64,000 nt of DNA from Serratia entomophila (GCF_021462285.1 NZ_CP082787.1:4154001-4218000); one strand, 5' to 3'. Counted from the stretch's first letter, positions 1-11,041 are shown. Notes: generated from the sequence alone by a model not told the origin. Program-made: numbers and translations.

Positions 1-403
1 CGCTCTCGTTATCCGCGGCGGTATAGACGTTGATCGCTTTTTGGGTGATCAGATTCTGGTTGGTCAGCGGTTTGTTCAGTTCGCCGAGGGCGTCTTCCAC
101 CTTGCGCGATTTCTTCAGCCCGCGCACGTCGTCTTTATCGATAAAGCCGGTGCCGTGGCCAAACTTGAATTCGTAATATTCCGCATCCGCCGGGAACACC
201 TGGATCAGTTGCCCGCGCTTCACTTCCCCTACCGGGATCACATGCTCGCCAATCAGCGAATAAACTTCGCTGTCGCGCTGCGCTTCCATGTATTCAGATT
301 GAACCGCGCTGTCTTCCGACAGCAGATTCGCCAGGCTCGCCGGAGACGTCAGCGCTATCAGAACGCCGAGTAGCCCAGCCGCTATCTTGTGTTGAGGCCG
401 CAT
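1..403 (-). CDS. yadE: YadE-like polysaccharide deacetylase, N-terminal part (cut by window edge)
   Basis: Only the first 134 codons are inside the window; the gene runs off the left end. The ATG at 403 is followed by a basic N-terminus and a hydrophobic stretch ending in SLA-N, which reads as a signal peptide, so the product is probably exported. The visible mature part is a small beta-rich N-terminal domain, and the catalytic deacetylase domain is not visible. The name rests on resemblance and position: in E. coli yadE lies beside yadG, yadH, can and hpt, as here. Function in carbohydrate deacetylation is inferred from the family and is not shown by this fragment. Confidence 0.7.
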   Translation of the reverse strand, partial: MRPQHKIAAGLLGVLIALTSPASLANLLSEDSAVQSEYMEAQRDSEVYSLIGEHVIPVGEVKRGQLIQVFPADAEYYEFKFGHGTGFIDKDDVRGLKKSRKVEDALGELNKPLTNQNLITQKAINVYTAADNES

Positions 404-518
404 GATTATGTTCTGCTTACGAGTGCGTAATAACAAAAATGGAGAAAATGTGGAGCGCCAGCATAGCACGATTTGAACAGCGGGGAGAAAGGGGTTATTT
501 GAGCAATTTTATTGGGTT

Positions 519-549
519 AAAAGCGCCTCCGCAGCCGATGCGGAGGCGC
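519..549 (-). terminator. Rho-independent terminator of yadGH
   Basis: An 11-bp perfect stem (523-533 with 539-549) around a 5-nt loop begins just after the yadH stop codon. On the minus strand it is followed by TTTT, as expected for an intrinsic terminator. Confidence 0.8.
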
Positions 550-556
550 GCTACGA

Positions 557-1327
557 TCAGCTGCGCAGGCCGCGGCCGCGCTCGATCAGGTACCAGGACA
601 GCAGATAGAACACCGCGATAAACGCCACCAGCACCGCCATGGTGAACGCCAGCGGCACGTCGCTGATGCCGAGGAAGCCATAGCGGAAGCCGCTGATCAT
701 ATAAACGATCGGGTTCAGCTTGGACACCGCCTGCCAGAACGGCGGCAGCAGCGTCAGCGAGTAGAACACCCCGCCCAGATAGGTCAGCGGCGTCAGCACG
801 AAGGTCGGGATCAGGCTGATGTCGTCGAAGGTGGTGGCGAACACCGCGTTGATCAGCCCCGCCAGCGAGAACAGGATCGCCGTCAGCAGCAGCGTCAGCG
901 CAATCACCCACCAGGCATGCACCTGCAGCGGTACGAAGAACAGCGAGATAACGGTCACCAGCACCCCGACGCAGATGCCGCGCGCCACGCCGCCGCCGAC
1001 ATAGCCGGCAATCACCACGTGGGTCGGTACCGGCGCCACCAGCAACTCTTCGATATTGCGCTGGAATTTGGCGCTGAAGAACGACGAAGCGACGTTGGCG
1101 TACGAGTTGGTGATCACCGCCATCATAATCAGGCCGGGAACGATAAACTGCATATAGCTGAAACCGTGCATATCACCGATGCGCGAACCGATCAGGTTGC
1201 CGAAGATGATGAAATACAGCGTCATGGTGATAACCGGCGGCACCAGGGTCTGGATCCAGATACGTGCGAAGCGGTTGACCTCTTTAGCCCAGATGCTCTG
1301 CAAGGCGACCCAATACAAACGCGTCAT
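557..1327 (-). CDS. yadH: ABC-2 type transporter permease YadH
   Basis: This 256-residue integral inner-membrane protein has about six hydrophobic segments (roughly residues 25-50, 60-85, 105-135, 140-165, 175-190 and 225-250), the ABC-2 permease pattern. Its start overlaps the yadG stop by 4 bp (ATGA), so the two are translationally coupled, and a strong terminator follows. It should form the membrane channel of a two-gene exporter with YadG. The substrate is unknown in E. coli and cannot be read from sequence. Length and order match E. coli yadGH. Confidence 0.9.
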   Translation of the reverse strand: MTRLYWVALQSIWAKEVNRFARIWIQTLVPPVITMTLYFIIFGNLIGSRIGDMHGFSYMQFIVPGLIMMAVITNSYANVASSFFSAKFQRNIEELLVAPVPTHVVIAGYVGGGVARGICVGVLVTVISLFFVPLQVHAWWVIALTLLLTAILFSLAGLINAVFATTFDDISLIPTFVLTPLTYLGGVFYSLTLLPPFWQAVSKLNPIVYMISGFRYGFLGISDVPLAFTMAVLVAFIAVFYLLSWYLIERGRGLRS

Positions 1328-2247
1328 GCTTTTTCTCCATTGCCGTTAACCAGGGTGACGAACAGCTCTTCCAGCCGGTTGGCCTTGTTGCGCATGCTCA
1401 GCACCTGCACGCCCTGCGCGCTCAGCTGGGCGAACAGGCCGTTCAGCCCCTGTTCGCGCATCACTTCCACCTCCAGGGTGGAAGTGTCGGTCAGGCGGCT
1501 GTGGTAGCCGTCCAGCTTCGGCAACGGGCTTTTTGCCGCCAGATCGAGGATAAAGGTTTCCGATTTCAGCTTGGACAGCAGCCCTTTCATCGAGGTGTTT
1601 TCCACCAGCTCGCCGTTCTGGATGATGCCGATATTGCGGCACAGCATTTCCGCCTCTTCCAGATAGTGCGTGGTGAGAATGATGGTGGTGCCCTGCGCGT
1701 TCAGCTCCTTCAGGAAGCCCCACATCGAACGGCGCAGTTCGATATCCACCCCGGCGGTCGGTTCGTCGAGGATCAGCAGCTTCGGCTGATGCATCAGCGC
1801 GCGAGCGATCATCAGGCGGCGCTTCATGCCGCCGGACAGCATGCGCGCGCGCTCGTTGCGTTTGCCCCACAGATCCAGCTGGGTGAGGTATTTTTCCGCG
1901 CGCGCCAGCGCTTCGCGCCGCGTGACGCCGTAGTAGCCCGCCTGGTTGACCACAATCTGCAACACGGTTTCAAACGGGTTGAAGTTGAACTCCTGCGGCA
2001 CCAGCCCGAGCTGGCGCTTGGCGTTAACGATGTCTTTGTCGATGTCGTAGCCGAACACCCGTACCGTACCGCCGGTTTTATTGACCAGCGAACTGATAAT
2101 GCCGATGGTGGTGGACTTCCCGGCGCCGTTTGGCCCCAACAGGGCATAAAAATCCCCCGCTTCGACGCTCAGGTCGATTCCGCGCAATGCCTTTACGCCC
2201 CCGGCGTAAGTCTTGGTTAATTGCGCTAATTCCAGTGCATAATTCAT
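1324..2247 (-). CDS. yadG: ABC transporter ATP-binding protein YadG
   Basis: This 307-residue cytoplasmic ATPase is the partner of the YadH permease. Walker A (GPNGAGKST) is near residues 38-46, the ABC signature LSGGMKRR near 140, and Walker B LLILDEPTAGVD just after it. The C-terminal part, about residues 225-307, is the regulatory extension common in drug and polysaccharide exporters of this class. It is the first gene of a two-gene operon, divergent from can across about 210 bp that must hold both promoters. The substrate is unknown. Confidence 0.92.
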   Translation of the reverse strand: MNYALELAQLTKTYAGGVKALRGIDLSVEAGDFYALLGPNGAGKSTTIGIISSLVNKTGGTVRVFGYDIDKDIVNAKRQLGLVPQEFNFNPFETVLQIVVNQAGYYGVTRREALARAEKYLTQLDLWGKRNERARMLSGGMKRRLMIARALMHQPKLLILDEPTAGVDIELRRSMWGFLKELNAQGTTIILTTHYLEEAEMLCRNIGIIQNGELVENTSMKGLLSKLKSETFILDLAAKSPLPKLDGYHSRLTDTSTLEVEVMREQGLNGLFAQLSAQGVQVLSMRNKANRLEELFVTLVNGNGEKA

Positions 2248-2458
2248 ATGTAGAAGAGTACCTTATGACGATGAGTATGCCGCCGTGCCTCTGCGTGCCC
2301 TGACGTGAAACAATAAAGATAATCCTAGCATCGGCGGCGTTTTCACTGAGTCGAATCCGTGCGGAAAACGAGGCAACACCACTGTTCCGATTTCCAAATT
2401 GTGATGCTTGCCCTATATTACCCCAACGCAATCTGTTCGTTACAGGCCAATAACCTCC

Positions 2459-3115
2459 ATGAAAGAAATCGAAAAACTTATCGCCAATAACCAGGCATGG
2501 TCGGCCAATATCAGCCAGGAAGACCCGGACTTTTTTGAACGCTTATCACAGGCGCAAAAGCCTCGCTTCTTATGGATAGGGTGTTCCGACAGCCGCGTCC
2601 CTGCAGAACGTTTGACCGGCCTGGAGCCAGGCGAACTCTTTGTTCACCGCAACGTGGCGAACCTGGTGATCCATACCGATCTTAACTGCCTGTCCGTGGT
2701 GCAGTATGCGGTGGATGTGCTGGAAGTTGAACATATCATCATCTGCGGCCACCTGGGCTGCGGCGGCGTAGAGGCCGCGGTGGAAAACCCGGAGCTGGGC
2801 CTGATCAACAACTGGCTGCTGCACATTCGCGATCTGTGGTACAAGCACAGCTCGCTGCTGGGCGAGCTGGAACCGGAACAGCGCCTCGACGTGCTGTGCG
2901 AGATCAACGTCATCGAGCAGGTGTACAACCTGGGCCATTCCACCATCATGCAGTCCGCCTGGAAGCGCGGGCAGAAAGTGATGATCCACGGTTGGGTATA
3001 CGGCATTCAAGACGGCCGCCTGCGCGACCTGGATGTGACCGCCACCAGCCGCGAGAGCCTGGAGATGGGCTACCGCAAAGCGATAGCCACGCTGCAGCAG
3101 GATAAAGGCTTATAA
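2459..3115 (+). CDS. can: Beta-class carbonic anhydrase Can
   Basis: Can interconverts CO2 and bicarbonate in the cytoplasm and supplies bicarbonate for biosynthesis. The 218-residue product has the beta-class zinc site: C42 and D44 with R46 in GCSDSR, plus the HLGCGG motif near residue 98 that supplies the His and second Cys ligands. The ATG at 2459 gives the E. coli-like N-terminus MKEIEKLI; an in-frame start at 2408 would add 17 unconserved residues. It is divergent from yadG and convergent with hpt. Confidence 0.95.
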   Translation: MKEIEKLIANNQAWSANISQEDPDFFERLSQAQKPRFLWIGCSDSRVPAERLTGLEPGELFVHRNVANLVIHTDLNCLSVVQYAVDVLEVEHIIICGHLGCGGVEAAVENPELGLINNWLLHIRDLWYKHSSLLGELEPEQRLDVLCEINVIEQVYNLGHSTIMQSAWKRGQKVMIHGWVYGIQDGRLRDLDVTATSRESLEMGYRKAIATLQQDKGL

Positions 3116-3124
3116 TCCCGTGAC

Positions 3125-3144
3125 GGGCGCGGCCTGCCGCGCCC
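3125..3144. terminator. Hairpin between convergent can and hpt
   Basis: A 9-bp perfect GC-only stem (3125-3133 with 3136-3144) lies between the two convergent stop codons. It lacks a clear U-tract on either strand, so it may be a terminator or only a 3'-end stabilising hairpin. A similar hairpin follows speD at 7849-7868. Confidence 0.5.
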
Positions 3145-3152
3145 TCAGCAGA

Positions 3153-3689
3153 TTACTCGTCCAGCAGCACCACTTTGCCGACGTACGGCAGGTGACGATA
3201 GCGCTGGGCGTAGTCGATACCATACCCCACCACGAATTCGTCCGGGATCGAGAAGCCGACATACTCAACCGGCACTTCCACTTCGCGGCGCTCGGGCTTG
3301 TCCAGCAGGGTGCAGATCGCCAGTGATTTCGGCCCGCGCAGCGCCAGGATCTCGCGCACTTTATTCAGCGTGTTGCCGGAATCAATGATGTCTTCGACGA
3401 TCAGCACGTCTTTACCGCGGATGTCTTCGTCCAGATCTTTCAGGATCTTCACATCACGGGTGGTGGACATGCCGCTGCCGTAGCTGGAGGCGGTCATAAA
3501 GTCGACCTCGTGCGGCACGTCGATGGCGCGGCACAGATCGGCCATGAACATGAAGGAGCCGCGCAGCAGCCCGACCAGCACCATATCACTGCCGCTGTCG
3601 CGGTAATGTTCGGTGATCTGGCGGCCAAGTTCGGCGATACGGGTCTTAACTTCCTGCTCGGAAATCATTACGTCTACAGTGTGTTTCAT
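3153..3689 (-). CDS. hpt: Hypoxanthine phosphoribosyltransferase
   Basis: Hpt salvages hypoxanthine to IMP (and guanine less well) using PRPP in the cytoplasm. The 178-residue product carries the PRPP-binding motif [13 protein letters not shown] near residues 95-107 and is nearly identical to E. coli Hpt across its length. The start at 3689 (MKHTVDVMI) is preferred because upstream in-frame codons are not conserved and it gives the exact family length. It lies about 100 bp downstream of cueO on the same strand, with no shared function evident. Confidence 0.95.
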   Translation of the reverse strand: MKHTVDVMISEQEVKTRIAELGRQITEHYRDSGSDMVLVGLLRGSFMFMADLCRAIDVPHEVDFMTASSYGSGMSTTRDVKILKDLDEDIRGKDVLIVEDIIDSGNTLNKVREILALRGPKSLAICTLLDKPERREVEVPVEYVGFSIPDEFVVGYGIDYAQRYRHLPYVGKVVLLDE

Positions 3690-3788
3690 AGTTTTCAGGT
3701 CAGTTGCCGGAAGAAGGGCGCAGAGTTTAGCATAGCCAGCCGCCGGTGGCGACGCGAGTGCGCCGCCACTTTTCACTTTGCAGCGCGA

Positions 3789-5420
3789 TCAATCGTTGAC
3801 GGTAAAGCCCAGCATCATGCCGGTATCCTCATGCTCCAGCAGGTGGCAGTGCGCCATATAGGCGTGCTCGGCGCTGGCAAGATGATCGAAACGCACCAGC
3901 ACTTCGCTCCGCCATCCCTCGACGCGCACCGTGTCCTTCCAGCCGCTGCGGTGAGCGGCCGGCGGCTTGCCGTTTTCCGACAGAATGCGGAACTGGGTGC
4001 CGTGAATATGGAACGGATGCAGCATCATGTCGCCTTCACCGGAAATGGTCCATTTCTCGTACTGGCCGCGTTTGGCGGCGAACACCGGCTTGGCCATATC
4101 GAACGCCTTGCCGTTAATCATATTGCCGTGGCTGAAGTCGAACGGCTTCGCACCGTGATCCATGCCTTTCATGCTGCCGTGGTCCATGCCCTTCATACTG
4201 CCGTGATCCATGCCTTTCATGCTGCCATGGTCCATGCCTTTCATCGCGTCGCCGCTGCCCGTTGCGCCGTGATCCATGCTCATGCCGGCCATCGCCTGGT
4301 GGCCATAGCGGTCCATCAACGCCTGCATGCCCAGTTTGTCCAACTGCGGATCCATCATCAATTGCAGCCAGCGTTCCTGAATACCGGCGACTGGCGGTAG
4401 CGCAGGCAGCTTCACCAGGCTGTCCGGCATGGTCTTAACGCCCTGCGCCAGCGAAGGCTGTATGCGCAGCACCGGCAGCGGCTGGTCGAAAGGCGCCAAC
4501 GTCATGCCCATTTGCTTCACCGGCAAGGTGACGATATCGAACGGTTTACCGTCAGAGGCGTCTACCAGCACTTCGAAACGCTCGCCCATCAGCATCGGCA
4601 ACGCTGTCAGCTTCACCGGCTCGGCCAGGAAACCGCCGTCGCTGGCGATAACGTATAATGGCCGATTATCGCTGGCGGCCAGTGTCAGTGAACGGGCGTT
4701 GCAGCCGTTGAGGAAGCGCAAACGCAGCCAGCCGCGCGGCGCCGGATGCTGCGGATACTGCGCGCCGTTGGTGAACATTCGGTCGCCAAACCAACCTACC
4801 GCCGCGCTCATCACGTCTAGCTGGTACTCGATTTGCGCGTCTTTACCCAACCGCTTGTCCTGCAGGATCACCGGAATATCGTCCTGCCCCCAGGTTTTCG
4901 GCAGCGGCAGCTTGCCGCTCTCTTCATCCTCCAGCAGCACCAAACCCGCCAGACCCATCATGACCTGGTGGCCGGTTTTGCCGTGGGTATGCGGATGGAA
5001 CCAGCAGGTGGCCGCCGGCTGGTTAATGGTGAAGTTAACGCTGCGCGAGGCGCCGGGCTGGATCAACGCCTGCGGGCCGCCGTCGACGTCGCCGGGGATT
5101 TCCAGCCCGTGCCAGTGAACGGTGCTGGCCTCCGGCAGGCTGTTTTTAATATCCACCCTGACCGCCTGGCCGCGCTGCAAACGCACCGCCGGCCCAAGCA
5201 GCGCGCCGTTGACGCCCCAGGTGTTGGTCGAGGCGGACGGCAGCCAGCGGGTTTCACCGGCCTGCAGCGCCAGCGCTATCTTTCCCTGCGCATCCGGCGC
5301 CAGCAGCGGCGGGATCGGTAAAGCCGGCCGATCGGCCGCCCAGGCGGCGCGGCTCCATAGCGGCAAGGCGCTCGCCGCACCCAGCGCGGCGGTTAATTTA
5401 ATAAAATCACGGCGTAACAT
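3789..5420 (-). CDS. cueO: Multicopper oxidase CueO
   Basis: CueO oxidises Cu(I) in the periplasm and protects against copper. The 543-residue precursor starts with a Tat signal peptide (MLRRDFIKL, cleavage after AAWA). Copper ligands are in [26 protein letters not shown] and HCHLLEHED in the usual order. A methionine- and histidine-rich insertion near residues 400-440 carries tandem MKGMDHGS units and should bind extra Cu(I). The start at 5420 lets the twin-arginine motif sit at the N-terminus; an upstream in-frame start at 5549 lies before the promoter. A CueR-type promoter (5461-5491) lies 40 bp upstream. Confidence 0.95.
   Translation of the reverse strand: MLRRDFIKLTAALGAASALPLWSRAAWAADRPALPIPPLLAPDAQGKIALALQAGETRWLPSASTNTWGVNGALLGPAVRLQRGQAVRVDIKNSLPEASTVHWHGLEIPGDVDGGPQALIQPGASRSVNFTINQPAATCWFHPHTHGKTGHQVMMGLAGLVLLEDEESGKLPLPKTWGQDDIPVILQDKRLGKDAQIEYQLDVMSAAVGWFGDRMFTNGAQYPQHPAPRGWLRLRFLNGCNARSLTLAASDNRPLYVIASDGGFLAEPVKLTALPMLMGERFEVLVDASDGKPFDIVTLPVKQMGMTLAPFDQPLPVLRIQPSLAQGVKTMPDSLVKLPALPPVAGIQERWLQLMMDPQLDKLGMQALMDRYGHQAMAGMSMDHGATGSGDAMKGMDHGSMKGMDHGSMKGMDHGSMKGMDHGAKPFDFSHGNMINGKAFDMAKPVFAAKRGQYEKWTISGEGDMMLHPFHIHGTQFRILSENGKPPAAHRSGWKDTVRVEGWRSEVLVRFDHLASAEHAYMAHCHLLEHEDTGMMLGFTVND
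4153..4244 (-). repeat. 24-bp in-frame tandem repeat in cueO
   Basis: About four copies of a 24-bp unit encode MKGMDHGS (the last ends MKGMDHGA). Units differ only at a few synonymous positions, for example gtgatcc or gtggtcc and gccttt or gccctt. The period keeps frame, so copy number could change without breaking the protein. Confidence 0.9.
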
Positions 5421-5460
5421 CGCTGACTCCCTTTTCTCAGTGACATAACTCAACGCCGCC

Positions 5461-5491
5461 AGCCTAAACCCTCCCCTTAGCGGAAGGTCAA
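5461..5491 (-). promoter_or_regulatory. CueR-type (MerR family) promoter of cueO
   Basis: Read on the minus strand, a -35 TTGACC (5486-5491) and a -10 TAGGCT (5461-5466) are separated by 19 bp, the long spacer typical of MerR-family promoters. The spacer carries an imperfect dyad (ACCTTCC ... GGAGGGT) that resembles the CueR operator of copA and cueO. It predicts copper induction through CueR, whose gene is not in the window. Confidence 0.82.
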
Positions 5492-5591
5492 GCGTTAACT
5501 GCCCGTTCTGCCAGCCAGGCGCAATAAAATTTGGTGCCTTTACAGACAAGTGTGATAACGTCTGCTGACGATAAACAGGTCTATTTTCATG

Positions 5592-5939
5592 ATGAAAAAA
5601 ACAACATTATTGATGCTGCTGCTGGGTACTCTGGGTTTTTCTAACGCCAGTCTGGCGCTGAATGAATCCGAAGCGGAAGATCTGGCCGATCTGACGGCGG
5701 TATTTATTTATCTGAAAAATGATTGCGGCTACAACGATTTACCCAACGCGCAAATCAAACGCGCCATCGTTTATTTTGCCCAGCAAAACCGCATGGATCT
5801 GACCAACTATAATAGCTACAACATGAAGGCGCTGGGCGAAGACAGCTATCGCGATCTCAGCGGTATCGCCATTCCAACCCCGACCAAATGCAAAGCGCTG
5901 GCGCGCGATTCACTGAGCCTGCTGGCCTACGCCAATTAA
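5592..5939 (+). CDS. yacC: YacC, PulS/OutS-family small exported protein
   Basis: This 115-residue protein has an N-terminal signal peptide (basic MKK, hydrophobic core to about residue 20, SLA-L cleavage) and two cysteines in the mature part that could form a disulfide. It resembles E. coli YacC, which is related to the PulS/OutS secretin pilotins. It has no lipobox cysteine at the signal cleavage site, so it is probably a soluble periplasmic protein. Two ATGs (5589 and 5592) are adjacent; the second gives the E. coli length. It is divergent from cueO and precedes speE, as in E. coli. No secretin gene is visible nearby. Confidence 0.85.
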   Translation: MKKTTLLMLLLGTLGFSNASLALNESEAEDLADLTAVFIYLKNDCGYNDLPNAQIKRAIVYFAQQNRMDLTNYNSYNMKALGEDSYRDLSGIAIPTPTKCKALARDSLSLLAYAN

Positions 5940-6064
5940 TCGGGCCGTTACCTTCCCCCCGCCTGCCGCTACCTCTGTTTGAAATTCAGCCGTGCATCAC
6001 CAGGCAGAGTTAGCTATGATGTTGCGCCAATTTTTCATGGCTGTTATTACGGAGTTTCCCGCAC

Positions 6065-6925
<861 letters not shown>

Positions 6926-6927
6926 TT

Positions 6928-6948
6928 AACAAAACCCGCGGTTTTGTT
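6928..6948 (+). other. Intercistronic hairpin between speE and speD
   Basis: A 9-bp perfect stem (AACAAAACC with GGTTTTGTT) with a 3-nt loop starts immediately after the speE stop codon. It has no U-tract downstream, so it is more likely a partial attenuator or an mRNA 3'-end protecting hairpin than a full terminator. Confidence 0.5.
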
Positions 6949-7029
6949 GAACAGCGCCTGCTCTGCCCCCCACGCGGAGGCAGCTTCAGGCAGGACGGAA
7001 ATGAACGTTTCACGTTAAGCGAGAAGATA

Positions 7030-7039
7030 AAGGAGGTGA
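7030..7039 (+). promoter_or_regulatory. Very strong Shine-Dalgarno site deciding the speD TTG start
   Basis: The sequence AAGGAGGTGA is a nearly full-length complement to the 16S rRNA 3' end. It lies 6 nt upstream of the TTG at 7046, which gives the conserved SpeD N-terminus. The strong site probably offsets the weak start codon. Confidence 0.85.
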
Positions 7040-7045
7040 ACCAAA

Positions 7046-7840
7046 TTGCATAAGCTAAAACTGCACGGCTTCAACAACCTGACCAAAAGCCTGAGTTTTT
7101 GTATTTACGATATTTGTTACGCCAAAAACGCGGACGACCGCGACGGCTATATCGCCTACATTGACGAACAATACAACGCCAATCGCCTGACCGAGATCCT
7201 GAGCGAAACCTGCTCGATCATTGGCGCCAACATTTTGAACATCGCACGTCAGGACTATGAGCCGCAGGGCGCCAGCGTCACTATCCTGGTCAGCGAAGAA
7301 CCGGTCGATCCGAAAGACGTCGATACCTCGGAGCACCCCGGCCCGCTGCCCAACACCGTGGTCGCGCACCTGGACAAGAGCCACATCTGCGTTCACACCT
7401 ATCCAGAGAGCCACCCGGAAGGCGGATTATGCACCTTCCGCGCCGATATCGAAGTTTCGACCTGCGGCGTGATTTCCCCGCTCAAAGCGCTGAATTATCT
7501 GATCCACCAGCTGGAATCCGACATCGTTACCATGGATTACCGCGTGCGCGGCTTTACCCGTGACGTGAACGGCGTGAAGCATTACATCGATCATGAGATC
7601 AATTCGATCCAGAACTTTATGTCTGACGACATCAAATCGCTGTACCACATGATGGACGTGAATGTTTATCAGGAAAACATCTTCCATACCAAGATGTTAT
7701 TGAAGGACTTCGATCTGCAGCATTACCTGTTCAACGCCAAACCGGAAGCGCTGAGCGCCACCGAGCGTCAGGAGATTACCGATCTGCTGTGGAAAGAGAT
7801 GCAGGAAATCTATTACGGCCGTAATATTCCGCATCTTTGA
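7046..7840 (+). CDS. speD: S-adenosylmethionine decarboxylase proenzyme SpeD
   Basis: SpeD decarboxylates S-adenosylmethionine to give the aminopropyl donor used by SpeE. The 264-residue proenzyme has the family length and cleaves itself at Lys111-Ser112 in [18 protein letters not shown], with Ser112 becoming the pyruvoyl cofactor. The start codon is TTG, supported by the strong ribosome-binding site just upstream and by conservation from residue 3 on. It lies 120 bp after speE on the same strand and probably shares its transcript. A GC-rich hairpin follows the stop. Confidence 0.96.
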   Translation: MHKLKLHGFNNLTKSLSFCIYDICYAKNADDRDGYIAYIDEQYNANRLTEILSETCSIIGANILNIARQDYEPQGASVTILVSEEPVDPKDVDTSEHPGPLPNTVVAHLDKSHICVHTYPESHPEGGLCTFRADIEVSTCGVISPLKALNYLIHQLESDIVTMDYRVRGFTRDVNGVKHYIDHEINSIQNFMSDDIKSLYHMMDVNVYQENIFHTKMLLKDFDLQHYLFNAKPEALSATERQEITDLLWKEMQEIYYGRNIPHL

Positions 7841-7848
7841 TGAGTGAC

Positions 7849-7868
7849 GGGCGCGGTACGCCGCGCCC
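7849..7868. terminator. Hairpin between convergent speD and yacL
   Basis: An 8-bp perfect stem GGGCGCGG/CCGCGCCC closes a TACG tetraloop between the two convergent stops. It is preceded by gtgac, exactly as the hairpin at 3125-3144. Neither strand shows a long U-tract. Confidence 0.55.
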
Positions 7869-7874
7869 TTACGC

Positions 7875-8237
7875 TCAGTACTTCAGCATGAAAGAACGAT
7901 AGGCCTTCAGCACCAGCAGGAAATCCTCGACGCCGCAGAACGAGAGGCTTTCTTCGTCATAGTAATTCATCCCCTCCTCCATCTCGTCGCCCTCGAACTC
8001 CAGCTGATTGGCGCGGATCATTACCTCTTCTCCATCCATCAACAGGGTATATTCATGGCCCTCCAGCTGCCACTGGCGCTCGCTGCCCTTCACCTCCGCC
8101 GCGCCCGCCTCGATGCGATCCAGCAGGTTGAAGTCGCCCTTGAGTTCCTCGTTGATCCAGTGGCCGATCGCTTCATGCCCCATCGAAAATCTGACGATCA
8201 CCTGACCGGTAACGTCACGCAGAAATTCGTAATCCAT
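7875..8237 (-). CDS. yacL: YacL, UPF0231 family protein of unknown function
   Basis: This 120-residue acidic cytoplasmic protein matches E. coli YacL in length and over most of its sequence (MDYEFLRD..., then [12 protein letters not shown] near residue 90). Orthologues sit beside acnB in many enterobacteria, as here. No catalytic motif or known domain is visible and the function is unknown. It is transcribed in the same direction as acnB but lies beyond the acnB terminator at 8324-8352, so it probably has its own promoter. Confidence 0.9.
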   Translation of the reverse strand: MDYEFLRDVTGQVIVRFSMGHEAIGHWINEELKGDFNLLDRIEAGAAEVKGSERQWQLEGHEYTLLMDGEEVMIRANQLEFEGDEMEEGMNYYDEESLSFCGVEDFLLVLKAYRSFMLKY

Positions 8238-8323
8238 AGCGTGCCCTCCTGAGCCCTTTTTCTTAGTGTAAACATTAATGGGTGACTAACTCAGTGAGCG
8301 CTCGCAAAGTTGGCAACTGAGCA

Positions 8324-8352
8324 AAATAAAACGGGAGGCCGAGGCCTCCCGT
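8324..8352 (-). terminator. Rho-independent terminator of acnB
   Basis: A 10-bp GC-rich inverted repeat (8331-8340 with 8343-8352) is followed on the minus strand by TTTTATTTTG. It lies about 90 nt beyond the acnB stop codon. Confidence 0.85.
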
Positions 8353-8443
8353 TAAACAGTTGCGCAATATTACCCATCATTCTTCGAATTGCAACGGCGT
8401 TGGCCGCCTTTGCCGCAGTCCGAATGATTTTGGCCGATGCGGC

Positions 8444-11041
8444 TTAAACGGCGGTTTGGAAGATCACGCCGTCGGCTTTTTCAGTGTACTGGCCCAACTG
8501 GTCGAAGTTCAGGTAGCGGTAGGTATCCGCCGCCGTCTTGTCGACCTGCGCCATATAGGTCTGATACTCGTCCGGCGTCGGCAGACGGCCCAGCAGCGAA
8601 GCCACTGCCGCCAGTTCAGCGGAAGCCAGATAGACGTTGGCGCCGGTGCCCAGACGGTTCGGGAAGTTACGGGTGGAGGTGGAAACCACCGTCGCGCCGT
8701 CCGCTACCCGCGCCTGGTTCCCCATGCACAGTGAACAGCCAGGGATCTCGATGCGCGCACCGCTCTTGCCGAATACGCTGTAATAGCCTTCTTCGGTCAG
8801 CTGAGCCGCATCCATCTTGGTTGGCGGCGCCACCCACAGACGGGTCGGCAGCTGGCCCTTGTGCTGATCCAGCAGCTTGCCGGCGGCGCGGAAGTGGCCA
8901 ATGTTGGTCATGCAAGAACCGATGAACACCTCATCAATTTTGCTGTTGGCCACGTCGGACAGCAAACGCGCATCGTCCGGATCGTTTGGCGCGCACAGGA
9001 TAGGCTGAGTGATTTCCGCCAGATCGATGTCGATCACCGCAGCGTATTCCGCATCCGCGTCGCCTTCCAGCAGCTGCGGATCCGCCAGCCATTTTTCCAT
9101 GCCCTGAATACGGCGCTCCAGCGTGCGGCGATCGCCGTAGCCTTCGGAGATCATCCACTTCAACAGCACGATGTTGGAGTTCAGGTATTCTTCGATCGGC
9201 GCCTTGTCCAGCTTGATGGTGCAACCGGCGGCGGAGCGCTCGGCGGAGGCGTCGGTCAGCTCAAACGCCTGCTCGACCTTCAGCTCAGGCAGACCTTCGA
9301 TCTCCAGAATGCGGCCGGAGAAGATGTTTTTCTTGCCCTTCTTCTCGACGGTCAACAGGCCCTGCTTGATCGCGTAGTAAGGGATGGCGTGCACCAGATC
9401 GCGCAGGGTGATGCCCGGCTGCATTTTGCCTTTGAAGCGCACCAGCACCGACTCAGGCATATCCAACGGCATGACGCCGGTCGCCGCGGCGAACGCCACC
9501 AGGCCGGAACCTGCCGGGAAGGAGATGCCGATCGGGAAGCGGGTGTGGGAGTCGCCGCCGGTGCCGACGGTATCCGGCAGCAGCATGCGGTTCAGCCACG
9601 AGTGGATAACGCCGTCGCCCGGGCGCAGCGAAACGCCGCCGCGGTTCATGATAAAGTCAGGCAGCGTGTGGTGGGTCGTCACGTCGACCGGTTTCGGGTA
9701 GGCGGCAGTATGGCAGAACGACTGCATTACCAGATCGGCGGAGAAGCCCAGACAGGCCAGATCTTTCAGCTCGTCGCGAGTCATCGGGCCGGTGGTGTCC
9801 TGGGAGCCCACGGAGGTCATCTTCGGTTCGCAGTATTCGCCCGGGCGAACGCCGGCAACGCCGCAGGCGCGGCCAACCATTTTTTGCGCCAGCGAGAAGC
9901 CTTTGCTGCTGGCGGCGACCGGCTTGGCGATGCGGAACACTTCGCTGTGCGGCAGGCCCAGCGCTTCACGCGCCTTGGTGGTCAGGCCACGGCCGATAAT
10001 CAGCGGAATACGGCCGCCGGCGCGCACTTCGTCCAGCAGCACGTCGGTTTTCAGTTCGAAGTTAGCGATCAGCGCGCCGGTTTCGTGGTTGCGCACTTCG
10101 CCTTTGTACGGGTAAACGTCGATCACGTCGCCCATATTCAGCTCGGAAACGTCCACTTCGATCGGCAGCGCACCGGCATCTTCCATGGTGTTGAAGAAGA
10201 TAGGCGCAATTTTGCCGCCCAGCACCACACCGCCGCCGCGTTTGTTAGGCACGTGCGGGATGTCGTCGCCCATAAACCACAGCACGGAGTTGGTGGCGGA
10301 TTTACGGGAAGAACCGGTGCCGACCACGTCGCCGACGTAGGCCAGCGGGAAGCCTTTCTTGTTCAGCAGTTCAATCTGCTTGATCGGGCCAACGCTGCCC
10401 GGTTGATCCGGCACGATGCCTTCGCGTTCGTTCTTCAGCATCGCCAGGGCGTGCAGCGGAATATCCGGGCGCGACCAGGCGTCCGGCGCCGGCGACAGGT
10501 CATCGGTGTTGGTTTCGCCGGTGACTTTAAATACCGTGACGGTGATTTTTTCCGCCAGCTGCGGGCGCGACAGATACCATTCGGCGTCTGCCCAGGACTG
10601 CATAATCTGTTTGGCGTGCGGGTTGCCCGCCTTGGCTTTCTCTTCCACGTCGTAGAAGTTATCGAACATCAGCAGGGTATGAGACAGCGCTTTGGCGGCG
10701 ATCGGCGCCAGCTTTTCGTTATCCAGCGCGTCGATCAGCGGATGAATGTTGTAACCGCCCTGCATGGTGCCTAACAGTTCGATGGCTTTCTCGGGGGTAA
10801 CCAGGGGGGATGTCGCTTCACCTTTGGCGATGGCCGCCAGGAAACCTGCTTTGACATAGGCGGCTTCGTCGACGCCTGGTGGAACACGGTTAATCAGCAG
10901 GTCTAACAGGAATTCTTCTTCGCCTTTTGGCGGATTCTTCAATAATTCGACCAGCGCTGCCATTTGGGTGGCGTCTAGCGGCTTAGGGGCAATGCCCTCA
11001 GCAGCGCGCTCGGCTACGTGCTTACGGTATTCTTCTAGCAC
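8444..11041 (-). CDS. acnB: Aconitate hydratase B (AcnB), bifunctional aconitase / 2-methylisocitrate dehydratase
   Basis: AcnB isomerises citrate and isocitrate in the TCA cycle. In E. coli it also hydrates 2-methyl-cis-aconitate, a step of the propionate pathway encoded by prpBCD elsewhere in this window. The 865-residue product has the AcnB order: an N-terminal HEAT-like domain (about 1-160), a swivelling domain (about 160-370), then the catalytic domains. The [4Fe-4S] ligands are in IGSCMTN and PGCSLCMGN near residues 710 and 770. Its transcript ends at the terminator at 8324-8352. The 460-bp leader contains several inverted repeats. Confidence 0.97.
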   Translation of the reverse strand: MLEEYRKHVAERAAEGIAPKPLDATQMAALVELLKNPPKGEEEFLLDLLINRVPPGVDEAAYVKAGFLAAIAKGEATSPLVTPEKAIELLGTMQGGYNIHPLIDALDNEKLAPIAAKALSHTLLMFDNFYDVEEKAKAGNPHAKQIMQSWADAEWYLSRPQLAEKITVTVFKVTGETNTDDLSPAPDAWSRPDIPLHALAMLKNEREGIVPDQPGSVGPIKQIELLNKKGFPLAYVGDVVGTGSSRKSATNSVLWFMGDDIPHVPNKRGGGVVLGGKIAPIFFNTMEDAGALPIEVDVSELNMGDVIDVYPYKGEVRNHETGALIANFELKTDVLLDEVRAGGRIPLIIGRGLTTKAREALGLPHSEVFRIAKPVAASSKGFSLAQKMVGRACGVAGVRPGEYCEPKMTSVGSQDTTGPMTRDELKDLACLGFSADLVMQSFCHTAAYPKPVDVTTHHTLPDFIMNRGGVSLRPGDGVIHSWLNRMLLPDTVGTGGDSHTRFPIGISFPAGSGLVAFAAATGVMPLDMPESVLVRFKGKMQPGITLRDLVHAIPYYAIKQGLLTVEKKGKKNIFSGRILEIEGLPELKVEQAFELTDASAERSAAGCTIKLDKAPIEEYLNSNIVLLKWMISEGYGDRRTLERRIQGMEKWLADPQLLEGDADAEYAAVIDIDLAEITQPILCAPNDPDDARLLSDVANSKIDEVFIGSCMTNIGHFRAAGKLLDQHKGQLPTRLWVAPPTKMDAAQLTEEGYYSVFGKSGARIEIPGCSLCMGNQARVADGATVVSTSTRNFPNRLGTGANVYLASAELAAVASLLGRLPTPDEYQTYMAQVDKTAADTYRYLNFDQLGQYTEKADGVIFQTAV

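Noticed and set aside
4153..4244. Regular repeats considered as a CRISPR fragment
   Set aside because: The units are contiguous 24-bp coding repeats without spacers and translate into a Met/His loop of CueO.
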